Of a stretch of DNA of 64,000 nt, positions 26,551 to 35,459 are shown piece by piece. The notes beneath the pieces are model-generated. The model did no database searches. It was not told where the DNA came from and worked only from the letters and a program-made list of their open reading frames with translations. The stretch covers positions 124,001 through 188,000 of the forward strand of contig CAWBGB010000019.1 in NCBI GenBank assembly GCA_963788285.1, written 5' to 3'. The position numbers and the translations under genes were made by a program. The stretch comes from Alicyclobacillus_A sp963788285 (lineage in GTDB: Bacteria > Bacillota > Bacilli > Alicyclobacillales > Alicyclobacillaceae). Positions within the stretch are counted from its first letter, which is position 1. Every line of letters starts with the position of its first letter.

Positions 26551-26757
26551 ATGTTGTACCCGTCAATTGATAAACTCATGGATTTGGTGGACAGTAAGTA
26601 CAGCCTCGTCGTAGCCACGTCCAAGCGAGCTCGAAAGTTGCAGGAGAAGGAGCTGGCAAATCCAGGCTCTTCTACAACGAAGAACGTCAGCCGTGCGCTG
26701 TGGGAAATTGCCAATGGTAAGGTCAAATACTACCGTACACGTGATGGCATTAAGTAA
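26551..26757 (+). CDS. rpoZ: RNA polymerase omega subunit
   Basis: A 68-residue omega subunit starting MLYPSIDKLMDLVDSKYSLV, with SKRARKLQEKE and NVSRALWEIANGKV. It aids assembly of the beta-prime subunit and sits between gmk and coaBC as in B. subtilis. ATG 26551 agrees with family length; AAAGGAG (26532-26538) is 12 bases away, while ATG 26542 is only three bases away. A terminator follows at once. Confidence 0.92.
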   Translation: MLYPSIDKLMDLVDSKYSLVVATSKRARKLQEKELANPGSSTTKNVSRALWEIANGKVKYYRTRDGIK

Positions 26758-26785
26758 CGTACTGAATTGGACTTGAATCGGTAGC

Positions 26786-26813
26786 AGAACAACCTTGGTG
26801 GTTGTTCTTTTTT
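26786..26813 (+). terminator. Terminator after rpoZ
   Basis: AGAACAACC (26786-26794) with GGTTGTTCT (26800-26808), loop of five, followed by a T-run to 26813. Confidence 0.92.
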
Positions 26814-26814
26814 C

Positions 26815-26871
26815 GCGTCAGCGATTTGCGATGAACAACCGTCTCGTGGAATTTTGCAAATCGCTCAACGC
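26815..26871 (+). repeat. Intergenic inverted-repeat element, copy 2
   Basis: AGCGATTTGC (26820-26829) pairs with GCAAATCGCT (26856-26865), 26-base loop; GCGT (26815-26818) and ACGC (26868-26871) can extend the stem past a small bulge. The arms are identical to copy 1. It begins two bases after the rpoZ terminator T-run and ends 54 bases before coaBC. Confidence 0.8.
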
Positions 26872-26925
26872 AAACAGTCAAATCGTTGCGGCGGGACCGT
26901 CGCAGGCATGGAGAGGGTGGTCGAC

Positions 26926-28155
26926 GTGGGGAAGACGATTCTGCTGGGGGTTGCTGGAGGCATCGCGGCGTTTAAGTCCGCCTCCGTTTGCAGTTCACTT
27001 GTAAAAAAGGGCTATGACGTTCAGGTGTTGATGACGGAGAACGCCACAAAATTTGTGCAGCCGCTCACGTTCCAAGCACTCAGCCGGAACCCTGTGCTGA
27101 CGGACACCTTTGAGGAACCCAACCCTGCGGAGATTGCGCACATTGCCAAGGCGGACGCTGCGGATGTATTCGTGATAGCACCGGCCACAGCAAATGTGAT
27201 TGGAAAGCTGGCGAACGGGATTGCTGACGACGTGGTGACCACCACTGCGCTGGCGGTAACCTGTCCACTCGTGATTGCCCCGGCGATGAACGTCAATATG
27301 TATCAGCATCCTGCAGTGACCGAGAATCTGCAACGACTACGACAACGCGGCGCCATCGTCCTTGAACCTGGGACAGGTCTACTGGCATGTGGTTGGATTG
27401 GCAAAGGCCGTCTGCCTGAACCGGACGACATTGTGGCGGTGGTGGAGACGGTATTGCACCGGAAAACGGATTTGAACGGTACGCGGGTGTTGGTGACCGC
27501 AGGTCCGACCGTCGAGGACCTCGACCCTGTGCGATACCTCAGCAATTCGTCCACCGGGAAGATGGGGTACGCGATTGCGGAGGCCGCTGTGCAGCGGGGG
27601 GCGGACGTGATCTTAGTATCCGGACCCACGCATCTGGCACCGGTCAACGGTGTGAAGATGGTGCAGATTCGCTCCACTGAAGATCTGCTGCACGCTGTGC
27701 AAGCATACGCAGACTCCTGCGATGTGTTCATTAGCGCAGCCGCTCCGGCGGACTTTCGTCCCGTTCAGCGGCTGTCTCATAAGTGGAAAAAGAGTGACGG
27801 AGTACCTGTCCTTGAATTGGAGCCCACACCCGACGTGCTTGCTACAGTGGCTGAATCGAAACAAGATCATCAAATATTCGTGGGCTTTGCAGCAGAAACG
27901 AAGAATGCCGTCGACTACGGAAGAAGGAAATTGGAACGGAAAAACCTGGACATGGTGGTTGTAAACGATGTCACGGAGGACGGAGCGGGCTTTGGTGTGG
28001 ACACCAACCACGTGACAATTCTGCGCAAGGACGGACCAGACGTTCCACTACCCCTCATGAGCAAATCGGCGGTTGCGGACGAGCTGTTGAACCTTGTCGT
28101 AGAGGCGCTGCGTTCGAAACGCAACCGTCACCCGGAGATGGAGCCACATGCCTGA
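26926..28155 (+). CDS. coaBC: Bifunctional phosphopantothenoylcysteine decarboxylase/synthetase
   Basis: A 409-residue CoA-pathway enzyme. The N-terminal flavin-dependent CoaC domain (about 1-185) shows ILLGVAGGIAAFKSASV, the catalytic His in IAHIAKADAAD, APAMNVNMYQHPAV with the substrate Asn, and Cys in LLACGWIGKG. The CoaB domain follows with AGPTVEDLDPVRYLSNSSTG, ISAAAPADFRP and MVVVNDVT. GTG 26926 with GAGAGGGTGG six bases upstream is preferred; ATG 26908 is possible. It overlaps priA by eight bases. Confidence 0.93.
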   Translation: MGKTILLGVAGGIAAFKSASVCSSLVKKGYDVQVLMTENATKFVQPLTFQALSRNPVLTDTFEEPNPAEIAHIAKADAADVFVIAPATANVIGKLANGIADDVVTTTALAVTCPLVIAPAMNVNMYQHPAVTENLQRLRQRGAIVLEPGTGLLACGWIGKGRLPEPDDIVAVVETVLHRKTDLNGTRVLVTAGPTVEDLDPVRYLSNSSTGKMGYAIAEAAVQRGADVILVSGPTHLAPVNGVKMVQIRSTEDLLHAVQAYADSCDVFISAAAPADFRPVQRLSHKWKKSDGVPVLELEPTPDVLATVAESKQDHQIFVGFAAETKNAVDYGRRKLERKNLDMVVVNDVTEDGAGFGVDTNHVTILRKDGPDVPLPLMSKSAVADELLNLVVEALRSKRNRHPEMEPHA

Positions 28156-30577
28156 GTTGGTGGTCCAAGTCGTTGTAGACGTGCGGACACGTGCGGTCGC
28201 ACGTGTGTTTGACTACAAAGTGCCGGAAGTATGGGCCGATAGAATTCAGGTTGGGCATCGCGTGTACGTTTCGTTTGGCAGACAGTTCTGTCAAGCCTAC
28301 GTGATTGCTAAAAAGGAAGTGGCAGACGCCAGCCGATTGAAGCCGGTTCTCGAGTTGTTAGATGAGCAACCTTTGCTAACGACAGACTTGATGGAACTCT
28401 GTCACTGGCTCTGCTACCGGTACGGCTGCACCCTGTTGGAGGCGATACAGGCGACCCTGCCTTCTGCGTTCCGATTGCAGCAGAAACGGGTATACGAACC
28501 TGTTGCAGCGTCACCCAGTCCAATGGACCCACTGGGCCAACGGCTGTGGCAAGCGATGCGGTCCGAACCGCTGTCATTTCACCAACTGGTCGCACGTTTC
28601 GGTGCCGAGGCCGCGTTGGTGTTGGAACGGCTGATTCACGAAGGATTGGTTCATGAGAGACTGGCGTACAAGGACCAGGTAGCCGCGAAGACGGAGCCGG
28701 TGCTGGTCAGCGTCGAAGACAGAGCGGTGTTGGAGGAAGCGCTCAGAGCGCGGCAAAAGCGCGCACACAAGCAGGCCAGGATTTTGACTTACCTCTTGGA
28801 AAACGAAGAGGTCCAGCTGCGGCAACTCGGGCTGCGTCCCTCGGATCCGGCGGTGCAGTCGCTTGTGGCGGACGGGCTTGCAGACATCATAAACAGGGAA
28901 GTGTATCGGACGCCACTCGGCATCGCGGCAACGGATGAGACGCGTTCGGAAACCTTGACGATCTGGCAGGAGCGGGCGCTGGAAGGGATTGTGGAGTCCC
29001 TTGTGGAGCCTACGTTTCGTGCATTTGTCATGCACGGCGTGACGGGCAGCGGTAAAACGGAAGTATATATGAGAGCGATGGAAGTCTGTCTAGAGCGTGG
29101 GGGCGGGGCCATCGTGCTGGTGCCGGAGATATCCCTCACGCCGCAAATGGTCAGTCGATTCGTTGGACGGTTCGGCGACCGCATTGCTGTCCTTCACTCC
29201 GGACTGTCAACAGGCGAAAAACGCGATGAGTGGTTGCGGATCCGGCGAGGTGAGGCGCAAATTGTCATTGGTGCCCGATCGGCCGTGCTTGCCCCGGTCA
29301 ACAACCTCCAATTGGTGGTTGTTGATGAGGAGCACGAACCTTCCTACAAGCAAGAGGAGTCTCCGCGTTACGACGCGCGCGACGTGGCGTGGTGGCGTGC
29401 AGAGCAGAATGCTGCAACATTGGTACTTGGATCCGCCACGCCGTCGCTACAATCCCTGCACTTGGTGGAGGACGGTCGCGCTCAAATTCTATCATTACCG
29501 CAGCGGGTCAACGGCAGACCGTTACCCCCCGTACAAGTCGTGGATATGCGGCAAGAACTGAGGTCTGGGAATCGCAGCATCTTCAGCCAAGCATTGCAGG
29601 AAGGCTTGGAGAGCGCGGTGCAAGGCGGAAATCAAGCCATTTTGTTCTTAAATCGGCGGGGCTACGCGGCATTTGTCCTGTGTCGGAATTGCGGACACGT
29701 GCCCGAATGTCCGAGTTGTGACATTTCCCTCACACTCCATAAAGGGCGGCACGGGGAGTGGCTCCGCTGTCATTACTGCGGATACACGGAAAGCCTGAGC
29801 CAACTTTGTTCCCAATGTGGCGAACCTGCTCTTCGCCCGCACGGGCTGGGCACCCAACAGGTAGAACAGGTTCTGGCGGAGCGTTACCCGGATTGGCGGG
29901 TTCTGCGCATGGACGTCGACACAACGCGCAGGAAAGGAGCGCACCAGGACATCATTGAGCAGTTTCTGCATGGACAGGCGGACGTGTTGATTGGCACGCA
30001 GATGGTCGCCAAAGGTCTCGATTTTCCGCATGTGGCTTTTGTCGGCGTCATCTCCGCAGACACCATGTTGGCGGTGCCCGATTACCGCGCAGCGGAGCGG
30101 ACGTTCCAGTTGTTGACGCAAGTTGCGGGGAGAGCGGGACGTGCGAGCGTATCTGGCCGCACTGTCATTCAGACGTATCAGCCGGAGCACTACGCCATCA
30201 CAGCGGCTGCGCGACACGACTTCTCTGGCTTTTACCAATCGGAGCGGAGGTTGCGGAAAACCTTTGGTTATCCACCATTCTGCGAACTTGCTGTGTTTAC
30301 TGCCATTCACCGGGAGCGAAGAATGGCAGAAGGCGCGGCAAAACGCTTCGAACGGGAACTGCGCAGAGCACAGGGTGCTAAAGACCTCACTGTGTTGCCT
30401 GCCGTGCCGGCGGGTGTGGAGCGCATTGAAGACTATTACCGATTTCAAGTTGTGGTAAAGTATTCTCAGTGGTTTTCCGTGCGCTCCGCCGTTGTGGGTG
30501 CATTTAGCCTTGTTCAGGAGAAAATGAGGGCGTTCTCAGGAACGTGTACCCTCGATGTCAATGCAGGCCGTATCTAG
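28148..30577 (+). CDS. priA: Primosomal protein N' (replication restart helicase PriA)
   Basis: An 809-residue superfamily 2 helicase that reloads the replisome at stalled forks. After the 3'-DNA-binding and winged-helix parts (about 1-270) come Walker A GVTGSGKTEVYMRA near residue 300, the DEEH box VVDEEHEPSYKQEE, and GSATPS. A zinc-binding insert follows with Cys pairs in CRNCGHVPECPSC and CHYCG ... CSQCG. Motif VI region is QVAGRAGRA. The start lies inside the end of coaBC. Confidence 0.96.
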   Translation: MPELVVQVVVDVRTRAVARVFDYKVPEVWADRIQVGHRVYVSFGRQFCQAYVIAKKEVADASRLKPVLELLDEQPLLTTDLMELCHWLCYRYGCTLLEAIQATLPSAFRLQQKRVYEPVAASPSPMDPLGQRLWQAMRSEPLSFHQLVARFGAEAALVLERLIHEGLVHERLAYKDQVAAKTEPVLVSVEDRAVLEEALRARQKRAHKQARILTYLLENEEVQLRQLGLRPSDPAVQSLVADGLADIINREVYRTPLGIAATDETRSETLTIWQERALEGIVESLVEPTFRAFVMHGVTGSGKTEVYMRAMEVCLERGGGAIVLVPEISLTPQMVSRFVGRFGDRIAVLHSGLSTGEKRDEWLRIRRGEAQIVIGARSAVLAPVNNLQLVVVDEEHEPSYKQEESPRYDARDVAWWRAEQNAATLVLGSATPSLQSLHLVEDGRAQILSLPQRVNGRPLPPVQVVDMRQELRSGNRSIFSQALQEGLESAVQGGNQAILFLNRRGYAAFVLCRNCGHVPECPSCDISLTLHKGRHGEWLRCHYCGYTESLSQLCSQCGEPALRPHGLGTQQVEQVLAERYPDWRVLRMDVDTTRRKGAHQDIIEQFLHGQADVLIGTQMVAKGLDFPHVAFVGVISADTMLAVPDYRAAERTFQLLTQVAGRAGRASVSGRTVIQTYQPEHYAITAAARHDFSGFYQSERRLRKTFGYPPFCELAVFTAIHRERRMAEGAAKRFERELRRAQGAKDLTVLPAVPAGVERIEDYYRFQVVVKYSQWFSVRSAVVGAFSLVQEKMRAFSGTCTLDVNAGRI

Positions 30578-30627
30578 AGCCTGTCGTCTGCCGCGTTGAC
30601 CCTGCATGTGAAAGGAGTCTGTTGACG

Positions 30628-31095
30628 TTGTCCATTCGAATCATTCGCACCGGGGATGACCCGGTTTTACGTCAAATCGCCAAACCCGTTCCGGAGATCA
30701 CGCCCGCCATTCATAAGCTGCTGGACGACATGGCCGAGACGATGTACGATGCGGAGGGGATTGGCCTGGCGGCCAACCAAATCGGTATCGCCAAGCGAAT
30801 TATCGTGATTGATGTGGGAGAGGGTTTAGTCGAACTGGTCAATCCGGAAATCCTGAGTTCCAGCGGCACCCAGACAGATTACGAGGGTTGCCTGTCTTTG
30901 CCTGGCATCCGGGGCCGTGTCACGCGTGCGATGAACGTGAAAGTCCGGTTTCAAAACCGCCACGGCGAGACGGTGGAACTGGACGCCGATGGTTTGTTCG
31001 CGCGGTGCATTCAGCATGAACTGGACCATCTGAACGGGATTCTCTTTACGGATTACCTGAAACCGTCTGACATTGTGTACGAAAAGGAGTCTTAA
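30628..31095 (+). CDS. def: Peptide deformylase
   Basis: A 155-residue metalloenzyme that removes formyl groups from nascent proteins. The three motifs are GIGLAANQ, EGCLSLP and QHELDHLNG (HExxH metal site). EGCLSLP, with no insertion, fits a type 1 enzyme. A TTG start is inferred: TTG 30628 has AAAGGAG ten bases upstream, and TTG 30622 is the alternative; no ATG fits. The N-terminal extension back to 30544 lies over the priA end and has no homology. It overlaps fmt by one base. Confidence 0.93.
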   Translation: MSIRIIRTGDDPVLRQIAKPVPEITPAIHKLLDDMAETMYDAEGIGLAANQIGIAKRIIVIDVGEGLVELVNPEILSSSGTQTDYEGCLSLPGIRGRVTRAMNVKVRFQNRHGETVELDADGLFARCIQHELDHLNGILFTDYLKPSDIVYEKES

Positions 31096-32072
31096 TGATG
31101 GGAAACGGCTTGTACCGAGTCGTGTTCATGGGGACGCCGGACTTTGCTGTTCCGAGCCTGCGCGCGTTGGCTGCCCGGAGCGACTGCGTGGTGGCAGCCG
31201 TGGTGACTCAGCCGGATAAGCCAGTGGGTCGCAAGCGTGTATTAACACCACCGCCTGTAAAGCGCGTCGCCGAGGAACTGGGACTCTCCGTTTGGCAACC
31301 GCAAAAAGTGGGTGCAATCGACGTCATCAACCAGTTGCGGGAGGTTAAACCAGATGTCATCGTCACGGCTGCCTACGGGCAATTGCTTCCGCAACGCCTG
31401 TTGGACATTCCGACACGCGGGTGTCTGAACGTGCACGCCTCTCTGCTTCCACGGTGGCGGGGTGCTGCGCCGATTCATCGTGCCATTCTCGCCGGCGACA
31501 CAGAAACGGGTGTGACCATCATGGAGATGGTTCGTGCGCTTGATGCCGGTCCCATCGTTGGGGTCGAAAAGGTGGCGATTGCGGAAGACGACAATGTGGG
31601 CACATTGCACGACAGACTGGCCGAAGTCGGCGCGCAGTTGCTAATGCGGGTGCTTCCTGGGTATCTCGACGGCTCTATCACGCCGAGGCCGCAGCCGGAA
31701 GAGGGCGTGACGTATGCGGATCGGATTTTGCGGAGCGATGAATTTGTGGACTGGCGCCGTCCAACGGATGCTGTGTACAACCACATTCGAGGTCTGTCGC
31801 CGTGGCCGGGTGCGGTGACGACCTGGAACGGACTAGATGTAAAGATCTGGGCGGCCGAACGAGTGCGCGGTGAAATCATCGACAGCGGATCGGCGGAGCC
31901 GGGGCAGGTACGGCAATTGGTCGGCGTTGGTATCTGCGTAAGAACCGGGGACGGGTGGTTGAAGTTGAGACAAGTACAGCCGAGTGGGAAGAAACCCATG
32001 TCCGCGGAGGATTGGTTCAGAGGGATTTCAGCCGAATCCGTACAGTTTCAAGCATCTGAGGTGAAGGCATGA
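31095..32072 (+). CDS. fmt: Methionyl-tRNA formyltransferase
   Basis: A 325-residue enzyme that formylates initiator Met-tRNA using 10-formyl-tetrahydrofolate. MGTPDFAVPSLRAL at the N-terminus, the active-site block HASLLPRWRGAAPIHRAI with Asn/His nearby, and a C-terminal OB-fold domain from about residue 205 are visible. The first or second ATG (31095, 31098) may be used. It forms the usual pair with def and overlaps rsmB by four bases. Confidence 0.95.
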   Translation: MMGNGLYRVVFMGTPDFAVPSLRALAARSDCVVAAVVTQPDKPVGRKRVLTPPPVKRVAEELGLSVWQPQKVGAIDVINQLREVKPDVIVTAAYGQLLPQRLLDIPTRGCLNVHASLLPRWRGAAPIHRAILAGDTETGVTIMEMVRALDAGPIVGVEKVAIAEDDNVGTLHDRLAEVGAQLLMRVLPGYLDGSITPRPQPEEGVTYADRILRSDEFVDWRRPTDAVYNHIRGLSPWPGAVTTWNGLDVKIWAAERVRGEIIDSGSAEPGQVRQLVGVGICVRTGDGWLKLRQVQPSGKKPMSAEDWFRGISAESVQFQASEVKA

Positions 32073-33445
32073 CGGCAACTGCCCGGACGGCGGCGTTTAC
32101 AGCCCTCCGTGACGTGACGGAGCGCCGTAAGTATACGAACTTGGCTTTGCAGCACGTGTTACAACAGCATACATTATCTCCCCGGGATCGCGCGCTGTGT
32201 ACTGAAATTGTGTACGGTACAGTACAGCGTCAGCGGTCCCTGGACGCACTTTTACAGCCGCTGTTGTCGCGACCGCTCGAGGACTTGGACACCGCCGTTT
32301 TGACTATATTGAGGATGACTGCGTATCAACTGGGATTCCTTGACAAGGTTCCGCCCTACGCAGCGATTAATGACGCGGTGGAGTTGACCAAGCAGTCGTC
32401 GCGAAAGGCGACAGGGTTTGTGAACGGCGTATTGCGGAACTTCGCGAGGGACAAAAGGCCCACTCGTGAACGGCTAATCGAGCTTGCCGACCGCTGTGAA
32501 ACCTGGGCCGATAAAATTGGGCTTCTCCACTCCTACCCGACCTGGTTGATTGCGGCCTGGGAGTCCGCATTTGGCCGGGACCGGGCGCTCGCTTTGGCAG
32601 AAGCCTGCAACCAGCCGTCGGGATTCTCGGCTCGCGTCAACTTGTTGCGAACGTCGCGGGAGGATGTGCTGGCGAAATTGCGGCACGAGTACGGAGATGT
32701 GGCTGAGCCCTCGCAGTTGACAGCGTCGGGGATTCGGTTTCACAAGGGAGTGGATATTCACAAATGGTCTGCATGGCATGACGGGCGGGTGACGATTCAG
32801 GATGAAGGCGCCATGCTCGTTGCGCCACTGCTTAGTCCTCAGCCTGGCCAACGCATTCTGGACATGTGCGCGGGACTCGGCACAAAGACCACGCATATCG
32901 CCGAGTTGCAGGGCGATGAAGGTGTGGTGGAGGCGTGTGACATCCATCCACACAAGCTACAGCACTTGCGGGCGTCCGCCCAGAGAATGGGATTGAAGAG
33001 TATCAAAGTGACGTTGGCCGACGCGAGGTCGTTGCCAGCCCGCCCCGGGTTAGAGGAAAGCTATGACGCAGTACTGTTGGATGCACCGTGCTCCGGGTTC
33101 GGGGTGTTGCGCCACCGACCAGACATTCGGTGGAAACGGACACCGGATGACGTTCGCTCGTTGACCCAACTACAGCGTGAATTACTGCAATGCGCAGCCC
33201 GACTCGTGAAGCCTGGTGGTGTTGTGGTGTACTGTACGTGTACCATGATGCCGGAAGAAAACGAGCAACTTGTGGAATCCGTCTTGGCGGACCCAACAAG
33301 CGGTTTGACTTGGGCGGATTGGAATGGTGTAGTTGAAGGGGACGTGGCACTTCAGGCCGATACAGGCCGCGGTTTGCTGCTGACCCCAGAGTTGTTTGGG
33401 ACGGACGGCTTTTACATGGCTCGTTTGCATAAGAAGTTGTCTTGA
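32069..33445 (+). CDS. rsmB: 16S rRNA (cytosine-C5) methyltransferase RsmB
   Basis: A 458-residue RsmB/Sun enzyme. The N-terminal NusB-like RNA-binding domain (about 1-140) has ALCTEIVYGTVQRQ and PPYAAINDAVELTK. The SAM-dependent catalytic domain has ILDMCAGLGTKTTHIAEL, VLLDAPCSGFGVLRHRPD with one active-site Cys, and VVYCTCTMMPEENEQ with the nucleophile Cys. It matches B. subtilis position between fmt and rlmN. A 156-base gap with repeat copy 3 follows. Confidence 0.95.
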   Translation: MTATARTAAFTALRDVTERRKYTNLALQHVLQQHTLSPRDRALCTEIVYGTVQRQRSLDALLQPLLSRPLEDLDTAVLTILRMTAYQLGFLDKVPPYAAINDAVELTKQSSRKATGFVNGVLRNFARDKRPTRERLIELADRCETWADKIGLLHSYPTWLIAAWESAFGRDRALALAEACNQPSGFSARVNLLRTSREDVLAKLRHEYGDVAEPSQLTASGIRFHKGVDIHKWSAWHDGRVTIQDEGAMLVAPLLSPQPGQRILDMCAGLGTKTTHIAELQGDEGVVEACDIHPHKLQHLRASAQRMGLKSIKVTLADARSLPARPGLEESYDAVLLDAPCSGFGVLRHRPDIRWKRTPDDVRSLTQLQRELLQCAARLVKPGGVVVYCTCTMMPEENEQLVESVLADPTSGLTWADWNGVVEGDVALQADTGRGLLLTPELFGTDGFYMARLHKKLS

Positions 33446-33509
33446 CGCTATCGAAGTGCATGAATATGTTCGCCGTGAGTGCCAAGGCAACGCGGCGGTA
33501 AAATACAAT

Positions 33510-33580
33510 TCAGCGTTTTGTGAAACGCCAGCGATATCCTGTAGCGCCGAACCCTTGCAAAGGAGTTTGGCAAAACGTCG
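33510..33580 (+). repeat. Intergenic inverted-repeat element, diverged copy 3
   Basis: CGTTTTG (33514-33520) pairs with CAAAACG (33571-33577), extended by a G-T pair. Around it, TCAGCG-TTTG and AAAGGA-TTT-GCAAA-CG match copy 1 at most positions. T33516-A33575 replaces the A-T pair of copy 1, so both arms changed together. The 5' arm can also fold alone as GCGTTT-TGTG-AAACGC (33513-33528). It ends eight bases before the rlmN ribosome site. Confidence 0.65.
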
Positions 33581-33601
33581 AGTGGACAAGGAGTTATGAC
33601 A

Positions 33602-34642
33602 ATGCCCCATCTGTACGATATGACACTGACAGAGATGCAACAGTGGATGGCCGACCTAGGAGAGCCCAAGTATCGCGCCAAACAGATCTTCCAATGGCTG
33701 TATCAGCGCCGTGCGGTCTCGGTAGAGGACATGACAAACCTGTCCAAGGCGCTACGCCAGCGCCTGGGTCAGGAGGCGATCTTGGGCACGTCCCGTGAAG
33801 TGACACGACAAGTGTCTAAAGTGGATGGTACGGTCAAATTTCTATTAGGATGGCCGGACGGCGTGACGGTCGAAACGGTCTTGATGCGCCACGAATATGG
33901 AAATAGCGTCTGTATTTCGACGCAAGTTGGATGCAAAATGGGATGTACGTTTTGTGCATCCACACTGGGAGGCATGATTCGCCAGATGACCGCTGGCGAG
34001 ATGGTGGAGCAGTTGCTGTACAGTCAACGACTGCTGGATGAGTCCCACGAACGCGTGTCCTCCATTGTGCTGATGGGTTCTGGGGAACCGATGAACAACT
34101 TTGATGCGGCCATGAAGTTCATTGACATTGTGAACGATCCGAACGGCCTCAACATCGGCCAACGCCACATCACAATTTCAACTGTGGGCCTGGTGCCTGG
34201 CATCGTTCGGCTTGCGGACGAAGGCCGCCCTATCACGCTCGCGGTGTCTTTGCACGCTGCGACCGACGAGCTGCGGTCTTCCATGATGCCTGTGAACAAA
34301 GCCTATCCCATTGCGAAACTGATGGAGGCTTGTCATTATTATCACAACAAAACAGGAAAGCGTATTTCGTTCGAATACGCTCTGATTGGCGGAAAAAATG
34401 ACCGTCTGGATGATGCGAGGCGGCTCGCCCGACTGCTGAAAGGACTGCCGAGTCATGTGAATTTGATTCCTGTGAACTACGTACCTGAACGGAATTATCA
34501 CCGTACCCCGAAAGATCAGATCCAGGCATTTGTGAATGAATTGCGCAGTCTTGGTGTCAATGCCACCGTGCGGCGGGAAATGGGACACGATATTTCCGCC
34601 GCCTGCGGGCAGCTGCGGGCAGAGCACGCAGGAAAGCTGTAA
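33602..34642 (+). CDS. rlmN: Dual-specificity 23S rRNA/tRNA methyltransferase RlmN
   Basis: A 346-residue radical-SAM enzyme that methylates C2 of A2503 in 23S rRNA and A37 in some tRNAs. The cluster motif CKMGCTFC places Cys at 111, 115 and 118; the catalytic Cys near the end is in SAACGQL. VLMGSGEPMNNFD and the VSLHAATDELRS block are family hallmarks. ATG 33602 has AAGGAG eight bases upstream; ATG 33596 is only two bases from it. Confidence 0.95.
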   Translation: MPHLYDMTLTEMQQWMADLGEPKYRAKQIFQWLYQRRAVSVEDMTNLSKALRQRLGQEAILGTSREVTRQVSKVDGTVKFLLGWPDGVTVETVLMRHEYGNSVCISTQVGCKMGCTFCASTLGGMIRQMTAGEMVEQLLYSQRLLDESHERVSSIVLMGSGEPMNNFDAAMKFIDIVNDPNGLNIGQRHITISTVGLVPGIVRLADEGRPITLAVSLHAATDELRSSMMPVNKAYPIAKLMEACHYYHNKTGKRISFEYALIGGKNDRLDDARRLARLLKGLPSHVNLIPVNYVPERNYHRTPKDQIQAFVNELRSLGVNATVRREMGHDISAACGQLRAEHAGKL

Positions 34643-34694
34643 ATCAAATCCGGCACAAGAAGCTGGATGCGGACCTTGGGAGGGATGGGGATCA

Positions 34695-35459
34695 ATGCTA
34701 TATGCGGCGAGGTCGCATATCGGTTTGGTACGCCAAGTGAACCAAGATTGTTACTCTGTGCACACGGAACTGACGCCTTGGCAACTGTTGGTGGTCGCAG
34801 ACGGGATGGGCGGCGCTTCTGCAGGGGAAGTCGCCAGCAAGATGGCTGCAGACGCCGTAAGTCAGTATGTGCGCGCTGAGATTGGACGCCACAGTGACTC
34901 GCCCGCAGATTTGCTCTTGCACGCAGTCCATGAAGCAAATCGAAAAATCTGGGATGCGGCGAAGTCTGTCGATGAGTACGTGGGTATGGGAACGACGCTC
35001 GTCGCCGCCCTTTACAACCACGAGCAAGTGATTTTCGTGCACGTAGGCGACAGCCGAGGATATATATGTCGCGGGCAGGAACTACGTCAAGTGACACGAG
35101 ATCACTCATTGGTTGCGGAACTCGTACGGCGAGGGCATCTTACCGAAGAGGAAGCGAAGCGCCACCCGCAGCGTAATATCGTCACGAGATCCCTCGGAAC
35201 CGCGGAACGCAGCGAACCGGATGTCGACATTATCCAGTGGTCACCGGGGGACGCGTTGCTGTTGTGCACCGATGGTCTGTCCAATTTGGTCACGCAACAC
35301 GAACTGGCGTCGCTGCTGGAACCGCTGGGGCAGGCGACGAGTGACGAGGAAGTGGAAGTCGTTGCCGACAAACTGATTCGGGTCGCGCTGGAGCGCGGAG
35401 GACCGGACAACATAACGTTGGTGCTCGTTGTCCACCGGGAGAGGGGCGGTGAGCAATGA
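34695..35459 (+). CDS. prpC: PP2C-type Ser/Thr protein phosphatase PrpC
   Basis: A 254-residue metal-dependent phosphatase that reverses PrkC phosphorylation. PP2C motifs include SHIGLVRQVNQDCY, VVADGMGGASAGEVAS (metal Asp-Gly), GMGTTLVAAL, VHVGDSRGYICRG, CTDGLSNLV and GGPDNITLVLV. ATG 34695 has GGGAGGG about nine bases upstream; longer frames run into rlmN. Its stop overlaps the prkC start by four bases. Confidence 0.95.
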   Translation: MLYAARSHIGLVRQVNQDCYSVHTELTPWQLLVVADGMGGASAGEVASKMAADAVSQYVRAEIGRHSDSPADLLLHAVHEANRKIWDAAKSVDEYVGMGTTLVAALYNHEQVIFVHVGDSRGYICRGQELRQVTRDHSLVAELVRRGHLTEEEAKRHPQRNIVTRSLGTAERSEPDVDIIQWSPGDALLLCTDGLSNLVTQHELASLLEPLGQATSDEEVEVVADKLIRVALERGGPDNITLVLVVHRERGGEQ

